A stretch of DNA of 64,000 nt from Palsa-504 sp963769715 (GTDB taxonomy: Bacteria > Actinomycetota > Actinomycetes > Streptosporangiales > Streptosporangiaceae). Both the position numbers and the translations under genes were made by a program. The notes under the pieces were generated by a model. It saw only the letters and a program-made list of their open reading frames with translations, was not told the DNA's origin and did no database searches. Location of the stretch: the NCBI GenBank assembly GCA_963769715.1, contig CAVYNE010000025.1, positions 186,001 through 250,000 of the forward strand, given 5' to 3'. Below, piece by piece: positions 33,455 through 43,066 of this stretch. The stretch's first letter is position 1. Each line of letters starts with the position of its first letter.

Positions 33455-34567
33455 TTATTGTCTCCTCCGGTAAAACGGCAGGTCCGTCAGGTGGGCGGGC
33501 ACCGCCTCGCCCCTGATACCGACGTTGAGGACATGATCACCCTCGTCGGCATCCGGTTCCAGGTACGCCATGGCGATCGGCACCCCGAGCGTGGGGGACG
33601 GGGCGCCGCTCGTGACAGCGCCGCGGGTCTTACCATCGGCCAGGACGGGGTAGCCGTGCCTGGCGATCCGGCGGGACTGGATGGTCAGGCCGACCAGGTG
33701 CCTGACGGGTCCGGAAGCAGCGCGGGCGGCCAGGGCCTCGCGGCCGACGAACTCGCCCGGCTTGTCGAACTTCACCACCCGTCCTAGGCCCGCTTCAAAA
33801 GGTGTCACGTCCGGGCCGAGCTCGTTGCCGTACAACGGCATGCCGGCCTCTAGTCGGAGCGTATCGCGGGCCGCCAGGCCAGCCGGTACCAGGCCGGCCG
33901 GAGCTCCGTGCGCAACCAGCGCGGTCCAGATGTGCTCGGCGTCCTCTGGGCGACAGAACACCTCGAAGCCGTCCTCGCCGGTGTACCCGGTGCGCGCCAC
34001 CCAGGCCTTGCGCCCCGCCACCTCCCCGAACGCCCCCGCGTAGTACTTGATCGCGCCCAGGTCCAGGCCGCCCGCCAGCGGGGCGAGGATCCCGGCCGCC
34101 TCCGGCCCCTGGATGGCGACCAGCGCGTAGTCGCCGGTCGCGTCGGTGACCAGAGCGGGCCCGGCCGCGCGCTCGCGAAGCGAAGCCAGGACCACATCGG
34201 TGTTCGCGGCGTTCGCGATGACCAGGAAATCGTCCTCGTCTAGCCGGTACACCACGAGGTCGTCGAGCACGCCGCCGTCTTCCGCGCAGATCATCGTGTA
34301 CCGAGCCCGTCCCGGCCTCAGCCCGGACAGGAAACCGGTCAGCGCGTAGTCCAGCACCGCCCCCGCCCGCGGGCCGCTGACCAAGATCTCGCCCATGTGC
34401 GAGAGGTCGAACAGGCCAGCCGCGCGCCGTACCGCGTGATGCTCGGCGGTCTCGCTGGCGTAGCGCAGCGGCATCTGCCAGCCGGCGAAGGAGGTCATGG
34501 TCGCGCCGAGCCGCTCGTGGACCGTGTGCAGCGGAGTCCGCCTCGGCCGTTCTCCTGATGATGTCAC
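33455..34567 (-). CDS. gcvT: Aminomethyltransferase (glycine cleavage T protein)
   Basis: The protein has GcvT features: RRTPLHTVHERLGATMTSFA, GLFDLSHMGEI, the folate-site ARTGYTGEDGFEVF and the C-terminal barrel with RRIARHGYPV. It transfers the methylene to tetrahydrofolate, releasing ammonia. I chose the GTG at 34567 (370 residues), near the family length; an in-frame ATG at 34591 would overlap the divergent pterin dehydratase start. Longer open frames are not conserved. Neither option has a strong ribosome site, suggesting leaderless translation. Confidence 0.93.
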   Translation of the reverse strand: MTSSGERPRRTPLHTVHERLGATMTSFAGWQMPLRYASETAEHHAVRRAAGLFDLSHMGEILVSGPRAGAVLDYALTGFLSGLRPGRARYTMICAEDGGVLDDLVVYRLDEDDFLVIANAANTDVVLASLRERAAGPALVTDATGDYALVAIQGPEAAGILAPLAGGLDLGAIKYYAGAFGEVAGRKAWVARTGYTGEDGFEVFCRPEDAEHIWTALVAHGAPAGLVPAGLAARDTLRLEAGMPLYGNELGPDVTPFEAGLGRVVKFDKPGEFVGREALAARAASGPVRHLVGLTIQSRRIARHGYPVLADGKTRGAVTSGAPSPTLGVPIAMAYLEPDADEGDHVLNVGIRGEAVPAHLTDLPFYRRRQ

Positions 34568-34589
34568 CTGCGAATGGTATTCCGGAACC

Positions 34590-34868
34590 ATGAACCTTCT
34601 CACCGAGCCCCAGATCACCGCCGAACTTGCCACCGTCCCCGCCTGGACCCGCGACGGCGACTCGATCACCACGGTCACCGAGCGCGCCGACTTCTCCGAT
34701 GCCCTGCTGTACGTCGGGGCCGTCGCCTACCTCGCCGAGAGTGCCAGCCACCATCCCGACATCACCATCCAGTGGAACAAGGTGACGCTGACCCTCAGCA
34801 CCCACTCAGCGGGCGGCCTGACCGCCAACGACTTCACCCTGGCCCGCCAGATCTCAGCCCTGTCCTAA
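34590..34868 (+). CDS. 4a-hydroxytetrahydrobiopterin dehydratase
   Basis: The 92-residue protein has the pterin carbinolamine dehydratase motif ESASHHPDI followed by W-N-K-V-x-L-x-L-x-T-H and GGLTANDF, including the histidine pair of the active site. It recycles oxidised pterin cofactor. The start at 34590 is only 22 bp from the divergent gcvT start, so the two promoters must overlap or both messages be leaderless. Confidence 0.92.
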   Translation: MNLLTEPQITAELATVPAWTRDGDSITTVTERADFSDALLYVGAVAYLAESASHHPDITIQWNKVTLTLSTHSAGGLTANDFTLARQISALS

Positions 34869-35051
34869 GGCGCTGCCCTGTGGGCCCGCCCCGAAATGGG
34901 AGGTTCGCACCGCAGGACGTCGCTGTTTCACCAGATTTGAACAAAATGACACCTCTCAGCCTCTTATGAGCCGGCTGAAAGAGTGGCATCGTGGGCTCTC
35001 GCGCGGTGCCGGCATGGCGGGCCGCGCCGTTACGCGTGAGAGGAATAGCTC

Positions 35052-37523
35052 ATGAGGAGAGGACGGGACGCGCGTCGACGCCGAGCCCGCCTGGCCCCCC
35101 GCCGGGCGACCTGGCTCCGTATCACCGCGGCCGCTAGCTCAGCGGCGCTGCTCGGCACGCTGGGCCTGGCGGGGACCTCAATGGCCGCTACCGCGAAAGC
35201 GGCGAAAGCGGCGAAAGTCGCGACGCGCGCCGGCGCGACCAGCACGTCAACGTGCCGCCTGGGCCACGGCGTCAAGCACGTGGTGACGCTCACCTTCGAC
35301 AACGTGCACTACTTCCGGGACAACCCGAACGTCCCGTCTGACCTGGAACTGATGCCGAACCTGCTCAACTTCTTCGAGAACAACGGCACGTTCTTGTCCA
35401 ACAACCACACGCCACTCATCGCGCACACCGCCGATGACATCCTGACCACGTTCACCGGGCTGTACGGCGACCGGCAGGGTATGCCGATCTCCAACAGCTA
35501 CCAGGCCTACAACGCCGACGGCGCGAACGGCACCTTCAACACGACCGACCCCGCGGGCTCGTTCGCCTACTGGACCGACCCGGTCAACGACACCAAGACG
35601 CCGCCGAGCGCCGGGCACGACACCAACCCGAACATGGTCTACTCGCCGGTCCCGCCGGCCACCGCGGCGCACGCGGTGACGCCGAACACGACCACCCCGG
35701 CGCCGTGGGTCCCGTTCACCCGGGCGGGCTGTGACGTGGCCGACATCGCCACGGCGAACCAGGAGCTGGAGAACACCACGCCGGACATCGCCCAGGCGTT
35801 CGGCGCCAACTCCCCGGAAGCCCAGCAGCTGGCCGCGGATACGGACTCGTTCAAGGACGCCGAGACCGCGGATTACGTCGGCGTCGCCGTGCACTGCGCG
35901 CAGGGCAGCGCGTTCTGCGCCGGCGCCAAGGCGACCAAGTTCGGGCAGTCCACCCCGTCGCCGACCGCGGTGCCCGACGTGCTGCCGGACGAGCCGGGCG
36001 GGTACCACGGGTTCCAGGCGCTGTTCGGGCACAGGTACGTCGCGCCGCAGCTCGGCGCGGGCACGCCCAACCTGACCCGCAACGGCGTCCAGATCACGAA
36101 CGCGGCCGGGAACCTGGTGGACGAGAACGGCAACCAGATCAACGGCGCGTTCCTCACCAACCACCCCGGCTTCCCCGGCTTCGGCCCGATCAACGCGTCG
36201 CAGACGCTGGCCTACCTGGCCGACTCGCTGGAATCCGGCGTCCCGGTGGTCAACGGCTACATCGCCGACGTGCACGGAAACGAGCACATCCCGGGCCTGG
36301 CCGCGTGCAACGGCGCCCCCTCGGCGCTCGGCCCAGGCACCCCGTGCTACATCGCCCAGGCGCAGTATTACAACACCGCGTTCGGCGCCTTCTTCCAGCG
36401 GCTGGCCGCCGACGGCATCAACGCGTCCAACACGGAGTTCGTGCTCAGCTCGGACGAGGGTGACCACGTGGCCGGCGCCAACGTCGGCCGGGCCATCCAG
36501 CCCACCCCGGCCAACTGCGACGGCGTGACCGTGGCCTGCACCTACCCGACCGGGACGTTCGGCGAGCTGGCCGGGAACATCACCGGCCTGCTCGCCACGC
36601 AGAAGAACAACACCACGCCGTTCACCCTGGAATCGGACGCGGCGCCGGAGTTCTACGTCACCGGCGACCCCGGCCCGAACGCGCCGCAGGTCCGCACGCT
36701 GGAACGCGACGTATCGGGCCTGACCGCGAACAACCCCTACACCGGCACCACCCAGAAGATCACGAACTACCTCGCCGACCCGGCCGAGATGGCGATCCTG
36801 CACATGGTCAACGCCGACCCGGCCCGGACGCCGACGTTCGCGCTGTTCGCCAAGCCGGACTACTTCCTGAGCCCCGGCGCGGCTAACTGCAGCACCGCGT
36901 GCGTCGCCGTGAACAGCGGGTTCGCCTATAACCACGGCGACTACGCCGCGGAGATCAACACGAACTACCTCGGCCTGGCCGGCCCCGGCGTCAAGCACCT
37001 CGGCCTCGACGGCCAGGCGCCCAACGCCGGCCCGGACTCCGCCGGGCCGAACAGCGGCCAGGTGGTCGTGGCCAACAGCGGCACCACGGGCACCTGGGCC
37101 GACGAGACCGACATCCGTCCGACCCTGATCTACCTGACCGGGCTGAAGGATGACTACGAGCACGACGGCCGGGTCATCACCGAGGTCCTCGCCGCCCCGA
37201 ACACCGCGCTCAGTTCGCCCGCCGTGACCAGCCTGGGGGCCTGCTACAAGCAGATCAACTCCAGCGTCGGCCAGTTCGGCAACTTCACCCTGCAGGCCTC
37301 GACGTTCGCCGTCGAGTCCAGCAGCGTCGGCGACACCCAGTACAAGACGATCAACGCCACGCTGACCGGGCTCGACCGGCTGCGGGACGCGCTCGCGCTG
37401 CGCATCAAGGGTGAGCTCGAAGCGGCCGCGTTCTCCGGCCAGCCGGTCTTCGGCGCGCCAGGCCAGACGATCGCCTGCCAGGCGCTCATCGCCTCAGCGG
37501 GGGCGCTGGCTCGGCACCTGTAG
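35052..37523 (+). CDS. Large secreted protein, alkaline-phosphatase-superfamily-like
   Basis: The 823-residue protein has a twin-arginine-like or long Sec signal (basic Arg run, then ITAAASSAALLGTLGLAGTS and AMA-type cleavage near residue 45) and an AKAAKAAK repeat just after it. The start HVVTLTFDNVHYFRDN, the NNHTPLIAHTADDILTTFTG segment and later SSDEGDH and FAYNHGDY blocks resemble metal sites of the alkaline phosphatase superfamily (phosphoesterases or arylsulfatase-like). It is Asn/Thr/Gly-rich and has paired cysteines, fitting an extracellular enzyme. The exact reaction is unknown. It stands alone, with a likely promoter in the 180-bp gap upstream. Confidence 0.7.
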   Translation: MRRGRDARRRRARLAPRRATWLRITAAASSAALLGTLGLAGTSMAATAKAAKAAKVATRAGATSTSTCRLGHGVKHVVTLTFDNVHYFRDNPNVPSDLELMPNLLNFFENNGTFLSNNHTPLIAHTADDILTTFTGLYGDRQGMPISNSYQAYNADGANGTFNTTDPAGSFAYWTDPVNDTKTPPSAGHDTNPNMVYSPVPPATAAHAVTPNTTTPAPWVPFTRAGCDVADIATANQELENTTPDIAQAFGANSPEAQQLAADTDSFKDAETADYVGVAVHCAQGSAFCAGAKATKFGQSTPSPTAVPDVLPDEPGGYHGFQALFGHRYVAPQLGAGTPNLTRNGVQITNAAGNLVDENGNQINGAFLTNHPGFPGFGPINASQTLAYLADSLESGVPVVNGYIADVHGNEHIPGLAACNGAPSALGPGTPCYIAQAQYYNTAFGAFFQRLAADGINASNTEFVLSSDEGDHVAGANVGRAIQPTPANCDGVTVACTYPTGTFGELAGNITGLLATQKNNTTPFTLESDAAPEFYVTGDPGPNAPQVRTLERDVSGLTANNPYTGTTQKITNYLADPAEMAILHMVNADPARTPTFALFAKPDYFLSPGAANCSTACVAVNSGFAYNHGDYAAEINTNYLGLAGPGVKHLGLDGQAPNAGPDSAGPNSGQVVVANSGTTGTWADETDIRPTLIYLTGLKDDYEHDGRVITEVLAAPNTALSSPAVTSLGACYKQINSSVGQFGNFTLQASTFAVESSSVGDTQYKTINATLTGLDRLRDALALRIKGELEAAAFSGQPVFGAPGQTIACQALIASAGALARHL

Positions 37524-37596
37524 GTAACAAACGAGATCGCGAACCGTGCCGCCGTCCGACGTAAGTGTCAGGGCGGCGGCACGGCCATCGCACCGG

Positions 37597-38904
37597 ATGT
37601 CGGACAATGGACCGGTGGAATCCCAGGTGCCCGTGGTTCTCGGGCTCGGCCAGACCCAAGGACCCCGCGAGATCGTCATTCTCGGCTCCACCGGCTCGAT
37701 CGGCACTCAGGCGCTCAACGTCGTCCGGCGCAATCCCGGCCGGTTCCGGGTGGTGGCCCTAGCCGCGGGCGGCGGCCACCCCGACGTCCTGGCCCGCCAG
37801 GCCGCCGAGTTCGGGGTGGCGGCGGTGGCCGTACCCAGCCCGGCCGCCGCGGCCGAGGTACAGGATGCGCTCCGCCATTTTTGGTCCCGAACGGAGTCGG
37901 CTACTAGCCCCGCGAACCCGTTCGGGCCCGGCCGTCCCGCCGGTTCGCCGGGTATTGCCTTCGCCAGCCCTCGAGTACTTTCCGGCCCGGACGCGGTCAG
38001 CGAGGTGGCTGCGTGGCCGTGTGACGTGGTGCTCAACGGGGTGACCGGGGCGGCCGGGCTGCGAGCCACGCTGGCGGCGCTGGACGCCGGCCGGGTGCTG
38101 GCCCTGGCCAACAAGGAATCGCTGATCATCGGGGGCCCGCTGGTGACCAGCCGGGCCAAGCCCGGGCAGATCGTGCCGGTCGACTCCGAACATTCCACGA
38201 TCGCGCAGTGCCTGCGGGCCGGGCGCGATTCCGAGGTGCGCCGCCTGGTGCTGACCGCGAGCGGCGGGCCGTTCCGCGGCTGGAGCCGCGACCGGCTGGA
38301 GAACGTCACGCCGAGCCAGGCCCTCGCGCACCCCACCTGGAACATGGGCCCGCTGGTCACGATCAATTCCGCCACGCTGGTGAACAAGGGCCTGGAGGTG
38401 ATCGAGGCCCACCTGCTGTTCGGCTTCGGCCTCGACCGGATCGACGTGGTGGTGCACCCGCAGTCGATCGTGCACTCGATGGTCGAATTCTCCGATGGCG
38501 CCACGATCATCCAGGCGTCCCCGCCGGACATGCGGCTGCCGATCTCGCTGGGCCTGGCGTGGCCCGACCGGGTACCCGAGGCCGCGCCGGGACTTGACTG
38601 GTCGACGGCGGTGACGTGGACGTTCGAACCGCTCGACGACGACGCCTTCCCCGCGGTCGCGCTGGCCCGCGAGGCGGCCGCCGCCGGGGGCACCGCGCCC
38701 GCTGTGTACAACGGGGCGAACGAGGCGTGCGTGGCGGACTTCCAGGCGGGCCGGATCAGCTTCCCCCGGATAGTCGACACCGTCGCCCGGATAGTCTCGG
38801 AACATGACGTCGCGCGCACGGCCGTCACCACGGTGGCGGACGTGCTGGCGGTGGACGACTGGGCCCGGCGGCGGGCGCGTGAACTTAACGCCCAGATAGC
38901 TTAG
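37597..38904 (+). CDS. dxr: 1-deoxy-D-xylulose 5-phosphate reductoisomerase
   Basis: The 435-residue enzyme has the NADPH site (IVILGSTGSIGTQALNVV), the catalytic loop LANKESLIIGG, PVDSEHSTIAQCL with the metal-binding Asp/Glu, and LTASGGPFRGW. It commits DXP to MEP in isoprenoid synthesis. A stretch of about 25 residues (FWSRTESATSPANPFGPGRP) between strand 4 and VLSGPDAV looks like a lineage-specific insertion. The ATG at 37597 is likely; a GTG at 37615 is possible. It heads the dxr-rip-ispG cluster. Confidence 0.95.
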   Translation: MSDNGPVESQVPVVLGLGQTQGPREIVILGSTGSIGTQALNVVRRNPGRFRVVALAAGGGHPDVLARQAAEFGVAAVAVPSPAAAAEVQDALRHFWSRTESATSPANPFGPGRPAGSPGIAFASPRVLSGPDAVSEVAAWPCDVVLNGVTGAAGLRATLAALDAGRVLALANKESLIIGGPLVTSRAKPGQIVPVDSEHSTIAQCLRAGRDSEVRRLVLTASGGPFRGWSRDRLENVTPSQALAHPTWNMGPLVTINSATLVNKGLEVIEAHLLFGFGLDRIDVVVHPQSIVHSMVEFSDGATIIQASPPDMRLPISLGLAWPDRVPEAAPGLDWSTAVTWTFEPLDDDAFPAVALAREAAAAGGTAPAVYNGANEACVADFQAGRISFPRIVDTVARIVSEHDVARTAVTTVADVLAVDDWARRRARELNAQIA

Positions 38905-38928
38905 ACAGCAGAGGAAAGGGACGAGCGG

Positions 38929-40122
38929 ATGGACCTGATCGGCTGGGTCATCTTCATCGTCGCCCTGCTCTTCTCCGTGATGCTGCACGAGACCGGGCAC
39001 TTCGTGACGGCCAAGAAGTTCGGCATGAAGGTCACCCGGTACTTCGTCGGCTTCGGGCCGACGATCTGGTCCACCTGGCGGGGCGAGACCGAGTACGGGA
39101 TCAAGGCCCTGCCACTCGGCGGCTTCGTCAAGATCGTCGGAATGACCTCGCTCGACGAGGTGGACCCCGAGGACGAGCCCAGGTCGTTCCGCCGCCACCC
39201 GGCCTGGCAGCGGATCATCGTGCTGTCGGCCGGCTCGTTCATGCACTTCGTGCTGGCCTTTCTGCTGATCTTCGGCCTGGCGCTCGGCATCGGCATCGAG
39301 AACGACAACACCACTCAGCTGGGCACGATCAGCACGTGCGTGGCGTCGAACGTCACGGCGCTGGACAACGGCGTCTGCACCGCGTCGAACCCGCCGTCTC
39401 CGGCCCGGCAGGCCGGGCTCCGGCCCGGCGACCAGGTGACCGCCTTCAACGGCACGCCGGTGAGCAGCTATACCCAGCTCGGCAACCTGATCCGCCACAC
39501 GCCGCCCGGGTCGCCGGTGACCATTACCGTGGTGCGTGACGGCAAGACGCTGACGCTGCACACCACGCTGGCCACCGTCGAGGGCCGCAGCGGCAGCTAC
39601 CTGGGCATCTCGCCGGCCGTGGTCTTCTCGTCGGCCAACCCCATCCGTGCCGTCCAGTACGCGGGGTCGGCGTTCGAGCAGGTCATCGTCGGCTCGGTCA
39701 AGGCGGTCGCGGCCCTGCCCGCGGCGCTGCCGAAGCTGTTCAGCAAGGACCGGGCGAACACGGCCGGCGGCCAGGTCAGCAGCGTGGTCGGCGCGGCCGA
39801 GGCCACCGGGCAGGCGGTGGCCGCCAACGTCGGCTGGCAGTTCAAGGTCAGCTTCGTGCTGCTGCTGATCGCCTCGCTCAACATCTTCGTCGGCGTCTTC
39901 AACATGCTCCCGCTGCTGCCGCTGGACGGCGGGCACGTCGCGGTGGTCATCTGGGAGCGGATCCGGGCCTGGTTCGCCCGGCTGCGCGGGCGCCCCGACC
40001 CCGGCCTGGTGGACATGGCCAAGCTGCTGCCGGTCAGCTTCAGCATCTTCATGGTCCTGATGTTCTTCGGCGTCGTGCTGATCCTGGCCGACATCGTGAA
40101 CCCGGTGAATATCGCAGGTTAA
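38929..40122 (+). CDS. rip: Site-2 intramembrane metalloprotease (RseP/Rip1 family)
   Basis: The 397-residue membrane protein has the zinc motif His20-Glu21-Thr-Gly-His24 in helix 1, a PDZ domain (ARQAGLRPGDQVTAFNGTPV) and the third ligand motif LPLLPLDGGH in a late helix. It cleaves anti-sigma factors or other membrane proteins within the bilayer. Its place between dxr and ispG is the same as Rip1 (Rv2869c) in mycobacteria. Confidence 0.95.
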   Translation: MDLIGWVIFIVALLFSVMLHETGHFVTAKKFGMKVTRYFVGFGPTIWSTWRGETEYGIKALPLGGFVKIVGMTSLDEVDPEDEPRSFRRHPAWQRIIVLSAGSFMHFVLAFLLIFGLALGIGIENDNTTQLGTISTCVASNVTALDNGVCTASNPPSPARQAGLRPGDQVTAFNGTPVSSYTQLGNLIRHTPPGSPVTITVVRDGKTLTLHTTLATVEGRSGSYLGISPAVVFSSANPIRAVQYAGSAFEQVIVGSVKAVAALPAALPKLFSKDRANTAGGQVSSVVGAAEATGQAVAANVGWQFKVSFVLLLIASLNIFVGVFNMLPLLPLDGGHVAVVIWERIRAWFARLRGRPDPGLVDMAKLLPVSFSIFMVLMFFGVVLILADIVNPVNIAG

Positions 40123-40250
40123 CAGGGCCGGTTCACTGGCGGGTGTGTCCCCGACGCGCCCGTCAGCGTCCGGCCCCGGCCGGTCGCCGGGGGATGGTTC
40201 AATGGCGGGGTACAAGATCGGGGATCTGCCTACCGAAACGGATGGGGGCT

Positions 40251-41411
40251 ATGAGTACTGAACTCGGAATGCCGCAGGCGCCGCCGGCGCCTCTGGCCGA
40301 GCGCAGGCTTTCACGCCAGATCATGGTGGGTTCGGTGCCGGTCGGCGGGGGTGCGCCGGTAACGGTGCAGTCGATGACGACCACGCTGACCGCCAACGTG
40401 AACGCCACGCTGCAGCAGATCGCCGAGCTGACCGCCTCCGGCTGCCAGATCGTCCGGGTCGCCGTGCCGTCCCAGGACGACGCCGACGCGCTGCCCGCCA
40501 TCGCGAAGAAGTCGCAGATCCCGGTCATCGCCGACATCCACTTCCAGCCGAAGTACGTGTTCGCGGCGATCGAGGCCGGCTGCGCGGCGGTCCGGGTGAA
40601 CCCGGGCAACATCAAGCAGTTCGACGACAAGGTGGCCGAGATCGCCCGCGCCGCCAGCGACGCCGGGATCCCCATCAGGATCGGCGTCAACGCGGGCTCG
40701 CTGGACAAGCGACTGCTGGCCAAGTACGGCAAGGCCACCCCCGAGGCGCTGGTCGAGTCGGCGCTGTGGGAATGCTCCCTGTTCGAGGAGCACGGGTTCC
40801 GCGACATCAAGATCTCGGTGAAGCACCACGACCCGGTGGTGATGATCAACGCCTACCGGCAGCTCGCCCGGCAGTGCGACTACCCGCTGCACCTGGGCGT
40901 GACCGAGGCCGGGCCGACGTTCCAGGGCACGGTCAAGTCCGCGGTCGCCTTCGGCGCCCTGCTGGCCGAGGGCATCGGCGACACGATCCGGGTCTCCCTG
41001 TCCGCGCCGCCGGTGGAAGAGGTCAAGGTCGGCATCTCGATCCTGGAATCGCTCGGCATGCGCCAGCGCCGTCTGGAGATCGTGTCCTGCCCGTCCTGCG
41101 GCCGCGCCCAGGTCGACGTGTACAAGCTGGCCGAAGAGGTGACCGCCGGCCTGGAGGGCATGGAGGTCCCGCTGCGGGTCGCGGTCATGGGCTGCGTGGT
41201 CAACGGCCCAGGCGAGGCCCGCGAGGCCGACCTCGGCGTCGCCTCGGGCAACGGCAAGGGCCAGATCTTCGTCCGCGGCAAGGTGATCGCCACCGTGCCC
41301 GAGTCCGCGATCGTGGAGACGCTGATCGAGGAGGCCATGCGCCTCGCCGAGCAGATCGCCGTGACCGACGGCGATGAGGCGGGCGGTAAGCCCGTGGTCA
41401 CCGCCTACTGA
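40251..41411 (+). CDS. ispG: 4-hydroxy-3-methylbut-2-en-1-yl diphosphate synthase
   Basis: The 386-residue enzyme has the TIM-barrel part (VTVQSMTTTLTANVNATLQQ, IADIHFQPKYVFAAIEAG, RVNPGNIKQFD) and the [4Fe-4S] part with CPSCGR and MGCVVNGPGE. It performs the reductive step making HMBPP in the MEP pathway. The ATG at 40251 has GGGGG upstream; an in-frame ATG three codons earlier is possible. Both dxr and ispG being here fits the conserved MEP cluster. Confidence 0.95.
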   Translation: MSTELGMPQAPPAPLAERRLSRQIMVGSVPVGGGAPVTVQSMTTTLTANVNATLQQIAELTASGCQIVRVAVPSQDDADALPAIAKKSQIPVIADIHFQPKYVFAAIEAGCAAVRVNPGNIKQFDDKVAEIARAASDAGIPIRIGVNAGSLDKRLLAKYGKATPEALVESALWECSLFEEHGFRDIKISVKHHDPVVMINAYRQLARQCDYPLHLGVTEAGPTFQGTVKSAVAFGALLAEGIGDTIRVSLSAPPVEEVKVGISILESLGMRQRRLEIVSCPSCGRAQVDVYKLAEEVTAGLEGMEVPLRVAVMGCVVNGPGEAREADLGVASGNGKGQIFVRGKVIATVPESAIVETLIEEAMRLAEQIAVTDGDEAGGKPVVTAY

Positions 41412-41413
41412 CG

Positions 41414-42229
41414 CTACGCGGACTGTCTGGTCACGGTCCTGGCCAGCATGCTCTCGGCGTAGATGACCTCGCCAACCTGGTCCGTCACCTGGGCCCGGGC
41501 GTCGGCGGGCAGCATGTCGTCGGTGATGAGCACGTCCACCTCGCTCAGCCGGGCGAACGAGCTCAGGCTGACCAGGCCCCACTTGGTGTGGTCGGCCAGC
41601 ACGACGACGCGGCGCGCGACCCGGATCAGGGCCCGGTTGGTCTCCGCCTCCGCCAGGTTGGGCGTGGTCAGCCCGGCGTCGGTATCGAAGCCGTAGCAGC
41701 CCAGGAAGAGCAGGTCGAAGTGGAGCGACCGGATGGTCAGGTCGGCCACCGGGCCGACCAGCGCGTCCGAGGGCGTGCGGACGCCGCCGGTCAGCACGAC
41801 CGAGTCGGCCGTGCCGTCCAGGCCGCGCGTCCCGCTGAACAGGTTGGTCACCCGCAGCGAGTTGGTGACGATGGTCAGGCCGGGCACGTCGAGCAGGCAC
41901 TGGGCCAGCGCGAACGTGGTCGTCCCGGCGGCCACCGCGATCGCGGTGCCCGGTGTGACCAGGCTCGCGGCGGCGCGGGCGATGGCGGTCTTCTCCGGCC
42001 GCTCGAGCACCAGCTTGGCCTCGAAGCCCGGCTCGTGGCTGGCCGGCGTCCCCGGCAGCACCGCGCCGCCGTGGACCTTCTCGACCAGGCCATCGCGCGC
42101 GAGCACCTCAAGGTCCCTGCGGATGGTCATGTCCGAAACGCCGAGCCGCTGGGTGAGATCGCTGACCCGTGCGCTGCCGTCGCTCCTGACGGCCTGCAGG
42201 ATGAGCGACTGGCGGTGTCTGGCAAGCAT
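41414..42229 (-). CDS. DeoR-family transcriptional regulator
   Basis: The 271-residue protein has the DeoR N-terminal HTH (SARVSDLTQRLGVSDMTIRR, DLEVLARDGLVEKVHGGAVL) and a sugar-phosphate-sensing DeoRC domain with TTTFALAQ, TNSLRVTNLF and the DHTKWG motif. It likely represses a sugar catabolic or uptake operon, and the ABC importer 840 bp away on the other strand is the natural target. It converges on ispG with a 2-bp gap, so ispG synteny ends here. Confidence 0.9.
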   Translation of the reverse strand: MLARHRQSLILQAVRSDGSARVSDLTQRLGVSDMTIRRDLEVLARDGLVEKVHGGAVLPGTPASHEPGFEAKLVLERPEKTAIARAAASLVTPGTAIAVAAGTTTFALAQCLLDVPGLTIVTNSLRVTNLFSGTRGLDGTADSVVLTGGVRTPSDALVGPVADLTIRSLHFDLLFLGCYGFDTDAGLTTPNLAEAETNRALIRVARRVVVLADHTKWGLVSLSSFARLSEVDVLITDDMLPADARAQVTDQVGEVIYAESMLARTVTRQSA

Positions 42230-43066
42230 GCCTGTTTGCCCTCCTTGTCACTGGATGGCGCCGGGGCCGGGCGGTCGGCCCCGGGTTGCGCCATCCGTCT
42301 TCAGTGAGACGTTTGCGAAGCGTGTCCGGTTCCGGGCGCCGATGTCGGAACGCCTGTGATTATTGACAGCATCTGCGATCTTGCCCCGCCCCGCCCGCTC
42401 CCGAGTCCCTCCAGCCCGCCCCGGCCCTGAGTTCCGCCACGCCCCTAAGCCCCACCCGAGTCCCTCCCGTCCCCTGAGCCCCGGCACGCCACGGGGGGCC
42501 TGGCCAGCGGGCAGCGTGTCGAGGGTGTTTCGTGTTCGTTGCCGAATAGTGACTTGTTAGCGTTAACATCGTCGCACGTGTTCGTGTCTGTGATGAGCTA
42601 ACTACCGTGGTGCGGGCGAGGCTGTGGTTGCGCGGAGCTACCGGTGAGGCATGATCGGGCATCGCCATGGAAATGACCCGGACCGGTCCATCCGGCTGCG
42701 GGGTGAGGGGGGATGCGGCGAACCGAGGCTCAGGCCCGCGATTGCTGGTTTTGCTAAGCGGGCATGTCTGTGCCCGTGCTGAGGCAGATACCGAAACGGG
42801 CTCGGTCCATTATTAAGGCTGCGTGGTGCTTGACAGGCGATCATGAACAGACTTAGCGTCAGCGGCGGTGCATCCGATTGCGCTGAATACCGGTCGCATT
42901 ATGGCCACCGCGTAGTCACGCTGGGCGATCCGCCGGAGCGGATATCTGAATAAGAGTGTCTTCGCGTTCTCTCTCTCGCGACGAAGTCGACGGGACTCGC
43001 CGCGCATGCTGCGGGCTTGGCTCGGGAGAGTATCCCGTCCCAGGAAAATTCCATGGAGGTCCTTAG
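42230..43066. promoter_or_regulatory. 837-bp control region of the sugar importer
   Basis: No gene is supported here; minus-strand open frames have no conserved content. It contains a perfect-arm palindrome (42555-42568), a C-rich stretch of CCCGAGTCCCTCC-like units (42390-42480), a possible -35 TTGACA at 42830-42835 and the GGAGG ribosome site of the binding-protein gene at 43055-43059. Confidence 0.5.
42555..42568. promoter_or_regulatory. Palindromic sugar-regulator operator
   Basis: TGTTAGCGTTAACA has perfect 5-bp arms (TGTTA/TAACA) around GCGT. This form matches common actinobacterial sugar-repressor sites such as TGTTAGCGCTAACA. It lies about 500 bp before the importer and 325 bp from the DeoR start. 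Confidence 0.6.

Noticed and set aside
35247..37163. 638-residue minus-strand open frame inside the secreted-protein gene
   Set aside because: Valine/arginine/glycine repeats only; mirrors the codon pattern of the plus-strand gene.
37759..40215. 818-residue minus-strand open frame across dxr and rip
   Set aside because: Antisense to dxr and rip; no conserved segment and no ribosome site.
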